Positions 58,096 to 64,000 of a DNA stretch of 64,000 bases are shown piece after piece; position 1 is the first letter of the stretch; each line of letters begins with the position of its first letter. Made by a program: the position numbers and the translations under genes. A model generated the notes under the pieces. The model was not told where the DNA came from, did no database searches, and was given only the letters and a program-made list of their open reading frames with translations. Location of the stretch: the NCBI GenBank assembly GCA_037178675.1, contig JAYMGJ010000156.1, forward strand, positions 1 to 64,000. The letters are read 5' to 3'. This DNA is from Scleroderma bovista. Taxonomy: Eukaryota > Basidiomycota > Agaricomycetes > Boletales > Sclerodermataceae.

Positions 58096-61000
58096 TTAGG
58101 CTTGGGTCTCGTCGGGATTCGTGATTGCTGGTGTGTCTGGGAATACTGCAGCGGCAAGCTATTTGCCATTTGTTGTTATCGCAAGTGGGGGAATCAGTCA
58201 GTCTCGCTCACCTCGTCAAGGATCGTATAGGAGATGTGTTGGTTCAGACGGCGATTCTGCAGTACGGCAAATATGCGCCTTGCTCCACGGCGGGAATTCG
58301 ATCGACCAATCATATTGGCCGCCAGATCTTTCCCAATAGCGTCAGTTGTACAGACCGAGGGTGAACGCGCATCGGCTTGCCTGGGACGAGAGCTGATAGT
58401 TTGCGGTTAGCTTCATTTCGACTGCGAAGCTTCTCCTCTGCAGTGCGGGCTGCAGTTGGTTCTCTCAACCTTCCTCCTGGCCACAGAGTTCCTCGAAGCA
58501 TCGCAAGAATTTGTGCCAACCGACTCTCTTCATAGAGGGACTTGAGGATCTGGCGTATTTTTCTGCAACTCTGTCAGCGCTTTTCGTGATATGGTCAGGT
58601 GACAAACCTCTCGATGGTGTCACCTAAGACTTGTTGAAGAATTATGACAATAGCTTGGCGACGAAGCCAATTGTTCTTCTTGTCCAACTCGAACACGGCA
58701 AGAATTAGGTCGCAGATGGGGCCCGAAAATGTGGATGCGCTCGTTTCGCCTTCGAGTGGCTTCAGATCCCCTGACATTTGCATGAATGAATCGACAGACA
58801 TCGCTTGTCCGGATGCTCTCAGAGCCTGCGCAACGAGGTCTTCGTCATTGACTGCTGAGCCTACTATTCCCACTAGTCCGGCTGCTTGACGCGTGAGGCG
58901 TTGGATCATCACATCCAACATCGACGGCCCAAAAAACATGTCATCGATGCTCTCCGTCACAGAGCGATACATGGTCTGAACGATGTGTCTCCCGGGGAAC
59001 CCAGGGCCTTTGGTCATTTCGTCTTTCACTTCTGATGTGATGAAGGGTGAGTCTCTCGAGAGGAACGTCCTCAGTTCCTTGCTTTCACATACGACAGGGA
59101 TGGCAATCAAATTCTAATGAAAGATTAACAATGGCACGAGCGACGTGAACTGAAGCACGTTACCTGCATGTACTTCTCCAGTGCTTGACGGCGAGTATCA
59201 ACAAAGCTGCCGGTTAGTACGGTAACCAGCCGTTTACCCGGGAAATCAAGCCCGCGAACGAAAGCGTAGTTCTCGCGAAGCTTGTTATGCATAAGCAGGA
59301 ACTCGTTATATCGACGAGCGACGACCCAGCCAGATGCAAAGTTACCGTCTGGTGCAAGCTGTTGCACCTCGACAAGATACCGCACGACAGCCTTCCCTTC
59401 TTCCTCTCCCACAGTTGAGTTGACGATCGCAACCTTCGTTCGTTCCGGAACAAGGCGATTAGCGAACTCCTGTTGCTCATACTGAGATTTTTGGAATAGT
59501 AACTCCCTGATTTCTCGGCTCATCGATGATTTGGCCTTCTGAAGAAGCCGCAGTTCATGGATATCACCAGTCAATTCCGCCTTTTTGATAAGTGTGTCGA
59601 GCATGGTAGCGTGAGCATCCAGCTCAGCAATTTTATCTGCCAGACGGCGGATTTCGTAGGACAACTGAAGATCCCCGGGACCTGCGAGTTGAAACGATCC
59701 CCTCGCAGTATTGGCATTGTTTTCAGTGCCATCGTCCTCCTCTTCTTCTTCTGGATCACCGTATTCATCCTCCTCTGACGTGCTGCGTTGTCCTCTCAGA
59801 TCAGTAATGCTCAAGGACATGCGGTCCCTATCGTCTTCATCACGAAGACGTGGCTGACCGAACTGCTTGTCTGTTGCGATGATATCTGTTAAAGCAGCCT
59901 GGATAGCCTGCATCCGTTCTAATTCATCAGCATCTCTTCCTTCCATGGGATCGTCAAAAAGCGGTGCCCGTGACACTTCCGAGGATATGTCACTAACAGG
60001 TGACATGAGTACATCGATGTTGCTGCGCAGAATTGGAGGCGGGGCTGTGGCCGGCGCGCTTTTCGAAGGGCCAAGGCGCATCGTACGATCTCCTGACGCG
60101 GGAGGGCGTGGAGAAACGAGAGCAAGTGTCGATTCTGAACGAGGAATTTGTGTTGAGGGAAGTTTATGGACCATAGTAGATTGCGGTGGAATAGGCGGCG
60201 GTTCATTGAAATCGGGCGCCCTCGCGTTTTCAGAAGAGACATCCTCGAGCACACGGAACCAGAACTCGGACGCTTGAAAATCTTCGAAGTCTTGTTCCAT
60301 ATCTTGCTCGACCTCTCTTTGCGCCAGCATAACGCTGCGGCGAACCTTCTTGTTCTCAGCGCCAATCGGAGCGACTTGATTGACAGCGTAACCACGGATT
60401 GTGTCAATGTGTCTCTTCGAGATAGACGATAGAGAAGGATGGGGAGGCGTCGCAGAAAAGTACAGATCGTTGATCATAGAAACGTCCTCCTTGAGGGTGG
60501 TTAAACTAGACGAATCCTGGATATGATCATCCTCTTCGTCGGAGCTCGAGTCAACGGACTCAAGGGGATTCTTGAAGCTCTCCACTGTCAACCAGAACTG
60601 GACCAGCAAAGAACGATGGCGACGGTCCATGAACTCCATAAAGTATGATAAGGAGGTTGGGTTGGTAAGAACATCCCGGAAGGATACTCTGGGGCTGATA
60701 TTAGTTTCGGGGATAGCACCGGCCTGGTGATAACCATTAAGAATGTGCAGAAAGAAGATTCACCTAACTCACAGCATCCTCTCCTCCTCCGAGGATGACG
60801 ATACGTTGTTCAACAGTGCGCTTCGCAGTGTAAAGTCTGTCCAGAAATGCCACGACATCTTCAGTTCGTTCCCCATTGATCCAGTCATCCTTTTCATGGT
60901 TGGCTAGCAAGGTATCAGACATCATTCATCAATGAAAAGCACATTCGACATGCCCAGTAGAAGCCTCGTTCTGCGAGTCTCAGCCATGATATCATTCTTA

Positions 61001-62218
61001 AGGCGACGTGCGTCGAGTAATGAAGAACAGCGATTTATGCCTCTCAGGAAAGACTGAAATTGTCGAGCGTCGGTGCGGAGAGTGATCGTATCTCCTCCCG
61101 AGGTAACTTTCGAAGAAACAGAAGGTTGTCGTCGCGATGATTGGGCTTCAAGGATATTTCTCACTTTGGAAATTAGCTTCCTGTGGTGTCGTTTAAAAAT
61201 CAGAGTTGTTCATGGGTTTCAGAACGTACTGTTGATGTATCGCAGCACCCGCCTAGATAACAAATGTGACAAGCTGCTGGTTTCTGGGGAAGGATCCACG
61301 TACCACTTGCTCTATAGTACGATTCCAGAAGTCCGGGTCTGCAAGCATGTCCATCAAGGGGTAGAGTACAACGCAGGCCACAATCTCCCGAACAATAATT
61401 CTTACTACCTTGCTTTGAGCTTCCTGCTCAGGAAGAATATGGGGGAGGATTCGATCTACGATGCGTCGCAAGTGCATCTCTTCATTCTGTTTGGTGAACG
61501 TGGAAGAGAGGTTGTCCACCGCGGGATGCAATCTCGTGTCTCTGCTAGCGTATTTACTGGCTAAGAGCATGTCAAGTTCCTCAGACTGCGTCAGGTGACG
61601 CTGGAGTCCAGCACCACGCAGTGCAACTTCCGACTGACGAAACTGTTCGATGTGCGCAGTGACCTTTGGCAGGATACGCCTCACAACGAGTGACGGGATA
61701 TCAACCACATTTATGCGCTGTAGGAGTTGTTCCACGGTCTGGTGGAGTGTGGCTGAAACGGCTGTTGGGAAAGAGGGCGACGACGAGACATCCTTGTACC
61801 AGAAAAGCACGAAATCGCGAACTATGAATATCATGACCTCATTAAGACTTGAAGACAATACAGGCATGTCGGGAACGAGGGAGGGAAGCGATTGGGGAGG
61901 TTTGTGCGACCACTGGGAACGAGTGAGGACCGCTTGCCAGGCGGCAGGGGTAGAGAAGGCCATGGGTCGAGCAGCATGAGCCAGCAGGTTGGGGGGATTG
62001 GCTTGCTTCGCATCGATGGAGTATGCAAAGGAAAGGCTAGCCAGAAAGCATGAAACAGCGACCAAAACGATGACAGATGGTGCAAGGACAACAAGGGCGA
62101 CAGGGGACGAAAGCATGCGAGCGACCGCTGGCAAAGCTATGGCGAAGACGCCGACAACCAGCACGGAGCGAGTGCTAATGGCTGGGAGTCCGTCGCGGTG
62201 GGCAGCAAGGCGGTTCAT
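58096..62218 (-). CDS. MDM1: Mdm1/SNX13-type sorting nexin (TM-PXA-RGS-PX-nexin C)
   Basis: Nine exons (62218-61307, 61252-61230, 61180-60954, 60903-60773, 60723-59164, 59113-58608, 58562-58381, 58327-58212, 58158-58096) give 1239 aa; yeast Mdm1 is 1127. Mdm1 tethers ER to vacuole and lipid droplets. Two N-terminal membrane helices (SVLVVGVFAIALPAVARML, ALVVLAPSVIVLVAVSCFL) are followed by a PXA domain (to about 330), an RGS-like region (SYFMEFMDRRHRSLLVQFWLTVESF), a long acidic linker, a PX domain (VRYLVEVQQ...WVVARRYNEFLLMHNKLRE...DFPGKR) and the nexin C domain ending LAANMIGRSNSRRGARRIFAVLQNRRLNQHISYTILDE. Two introns (60953-60904 and 58380-58328) are GC-AG. It converges with TRM6. Confidence 0.93.
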
Positions 62219-62531
62219 TGTCTCTGGTGCGGGCCTGCCTGTGTCATTGAGTAACCAGCCATAGAAATCATGATTGGCATGTTTTATTACCAAATCAAGC
62301 ATTCGGCGAAGCCGTTGAGCGTTCACAGACGCAGAACCAGGCTCAAAACCAGCCCTCCAGCTGTCCAGGACCAGCTCTGCAGAGCAAAAACGAGCACACG
62401 ACGTTCCTCGTTGGCAGAAAGCTCGGATTGGGTCGCCGAGACACGTGTTACGTAATAAGGCCATTGATCAACCGCATTGTGCAGAATTCACCTGGGCTAT
62501 TTCGCCTTGCTGTGTCCCCTCACATCCAGGC
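62219..62531. promoter_or_regulatory. Divergent promoter region, MDM1 / OAC1
   Basis: 313 bp between outward start codons. In the MDM1 frame an open stretch continues upstream to 62464 with another Met, so the MDM1 start could be earlier, but that stretch lacks family resemblance and nearly reaches OAC1. Confidence 0.4.
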
Positions 62532-64000
62532 ATGACTAGCACACAAAGTCAAGCCAGTATTCGTTCTCTCACCACTACCGAAGGCTTTGTTTGTGGTGGT
62601 ATTGCAGCATGCATGGCAGTGAGCCGTATTTTTCTGATCTACTTTTGGACCTACCTGTAATGCCTTGCACGCGTCAGGTGACGGTGTCCAATCCCGCTGA
62701 AGTCGCCAAGACGCGCATGCAGCTGCAAGGCGAGCTAGCAAAAGAGGGCGCGCAGAAAGTCTACAAAAATGCACTCGATTGCCTTGCAAAAACCTGGAGA
62801 AATGAAGGGATTCGCGGCCTTCAAAGAGGCCTTAACACCGCTGTGCGTTTGACGCTGTCAATTATTGTGTCATGCTGACCTTTTCTAGTACGCATACCAG
62901 GCATGACCATTTCCTCAGACGAGGCAGGCCAGCGAGCTGAATTTTCTCTAGATACTGCTAAACGGCTCACGTTTAGGTTCGCTTGCTAATTCGGTACAAT
63001 TTCTGGTGGCGCTGACGCACTAGGCCAGGATTTTACGAACCAATACGAGGAACCATCAACAGCGTCATAGGCTGGCCTGTGGCGGACCAAATTCCCATCA
63101 CTTCTGTAATGGCAGGCGCTACGAGTGGGGCGATCGGAGGTTGGTAGGCTTGTCGGGTTGCGTTTAGACAACGCCTAATGAACACCACAGCTGCTCTCGG
63201 TAATCCTTTGTTTCTCATTAAAGCCCGAATGCAGGCACATCTTTCCGCTTCTGTGATAGAACGATGGCTCATTTTCTTCTAGGCGTATTCCCCTGCACTA
63301 CCCGTTGGCACACAACACCATTACAAGAATTCCTTTCATGCTCTTTCAACTATATGGAAAGCCGAGAAGATCCGTGGTCTGTATCGTGGGGTAGACGGCG
63401 CAATTTTCCGCACTGCCATCGGTTCGTCCGCACAGCTACCAACATACTACTGGACGAAAAATCAACTTGTTACCCGTGGCATTTTACCCGCAAATAGTGT
63501 GTGGACATACCTAGCCAGTAGTTCTGTCTCGGGTGTCTGTGTAGTACGTTTTTCTACTTTACCCCTCCCTCAGCATTCTCACTCTGTACTGCAGTGTCTT
63601 GTAATGCAACCTGCTGATACAGTAACTATTCTTTGTGTTCTACCTTTTCTGTTTCTGATATTCTCTAGGCTCTCACAAGAGTGTACAATCAGCCGACTGT
63701 GAAGCTCCCCAATGGCAGATTCCAAGGCACTCTGTATAAAAACCCTATTGACTGCTTATGGAAGACCTTCAAGGCCGAAGGGTTGTTCGGGTGGTACAAA
63801 GGTAAAAAATCTTGATCATATCTTCCGCGGTAACATGTTGACATCCGTACACTAGGCTCAACGGCTCACTTCCTGCGTATTGCTCCACACACGTTCGTAT
63901 AAGCTTGTTTGTTGCATACTGACCCCTGTTGATCGTGTTATTGCAGTATCATCACTCTCACCGCGAATGATATTATTCAGAACGCATACCGGAAGCTGGC
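62532..64000 (+). CDS. OAC1: Mitochondrial oxaloacetate carrier Oac1 (3' end outside window)
   Basis: The gene starts at 62532 and runs off the right edge after at least nine exons. Oac1 imports oxaloacetate (also sulfate, malonate, isopropylmalate) across the inner membrane. Carrier repeats are visible: repeat 1 with NPAEVAKTRMQLQGELAK; repeat 2 beginning GSRLGFYEPIR and containing GNPLFLIKARMQAYSPALPVGTQHHY; repeat 3 with MQPADTALTRVYNQP and LFGWYKGSTAHFLRIAPHT. The block TAYAYQILLNGSRLGFYEPIR, typical of Oac1, decides the family; it spans a 12-nt exon (62889-62900). Two introns are GC-AG (62901-62951 and 63235-63282). The second carrier in the window, it is shorter than AGC1 and lacks EF-hands. 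Confidence 0.9.

Noticed and set aside
62219..62464. N-terminal extension of MDM1 from a Met at 62464
   Set aside because: The extra 82 residues lack membrane or family features and would leave only about 67 bp to OAC1; the Met at 62218 precedes the membrane helices directly.

Overview
The window is nuclear DNA from a filamentous, mushroom-type basidiomycete fungus (an inference). The grounds are protein genes broken by many introns of about 45-60 nt with CTNA/CTGAC-like branch sites, tight packing on both strands, a Zn2Cys6 regulator, a fungal class I myosin with a TH1-SH3 tail, and a glycosyltransferase-like family I associate with Agaricomycetes. I saw no tRNA, rRNA, transposon or CRISPR array. 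Reading frames were joined by hand across introns. For most genes the exon lengths were added up and close in frame; where this was not done, the entry says so.

Layout. 0.4-8.6 kb: aminodeoxychorismate lyase, UTP13, GOS1, a TatD-family hydrolase and TRM5. 8.9-19.5 kb: a 20-exon aspartate/glutamate mitochondrial carrier, a TXNDC17-like thioredoxin, a fused MoaA-MoaC molybdenum cofactor enzyme, proteasome subunit beta-3, a glycosyltransferase-like membrane protein and a NIPSNAP protein. 19.9-25.5 kb: two transcription factors (Zn2Cys6 and forkhead). 26.8-37.7 kb: an Lgl/Sro7-type WD protein, a 1561-residue coiled-coil protein, one unresolved locus and one hypothetical gene. 39-47 kb: a DUF89/ARMT1 phosphatase, a zinc-ribbon RING E3 ligase, riboflavin synthase and a Ser/Pro-rich protein. 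47.5-56 kb: class I myosin, a PMP3-type proteolipid, an EF-hand-like acidic protein and the UCS myosin chaperone She4. 56.2-64 kb: TRM6, an Mdm1-type sorting nexin and the start of OAC1.

Functional links. Most genes are housekeeping and are not organised into a pathway cluster. Recurring themes are tRNA methylation (TRM5, TRM6), mitochondrial carriers (AGC1, OAC1), vesicle traffic and polarity (GOS1, Lgl/Sro7, Mdm1) and actin motors (myosin I with its chaperone gene about 2 kb away). Six gene pairs are divergent with short shared promoters.

The most interesting signals are in gene structure. In the MoaA-MoaC gene, keeping one intron would end the MoaA half precisely at its Gly-Gly tail. Two consecutive 5-nt exons encode part of a carrier signature. 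Eight introns are GC-AG. In two genes exon 1 is nothing but the start codon. I found no new defence or biosynthetic system.
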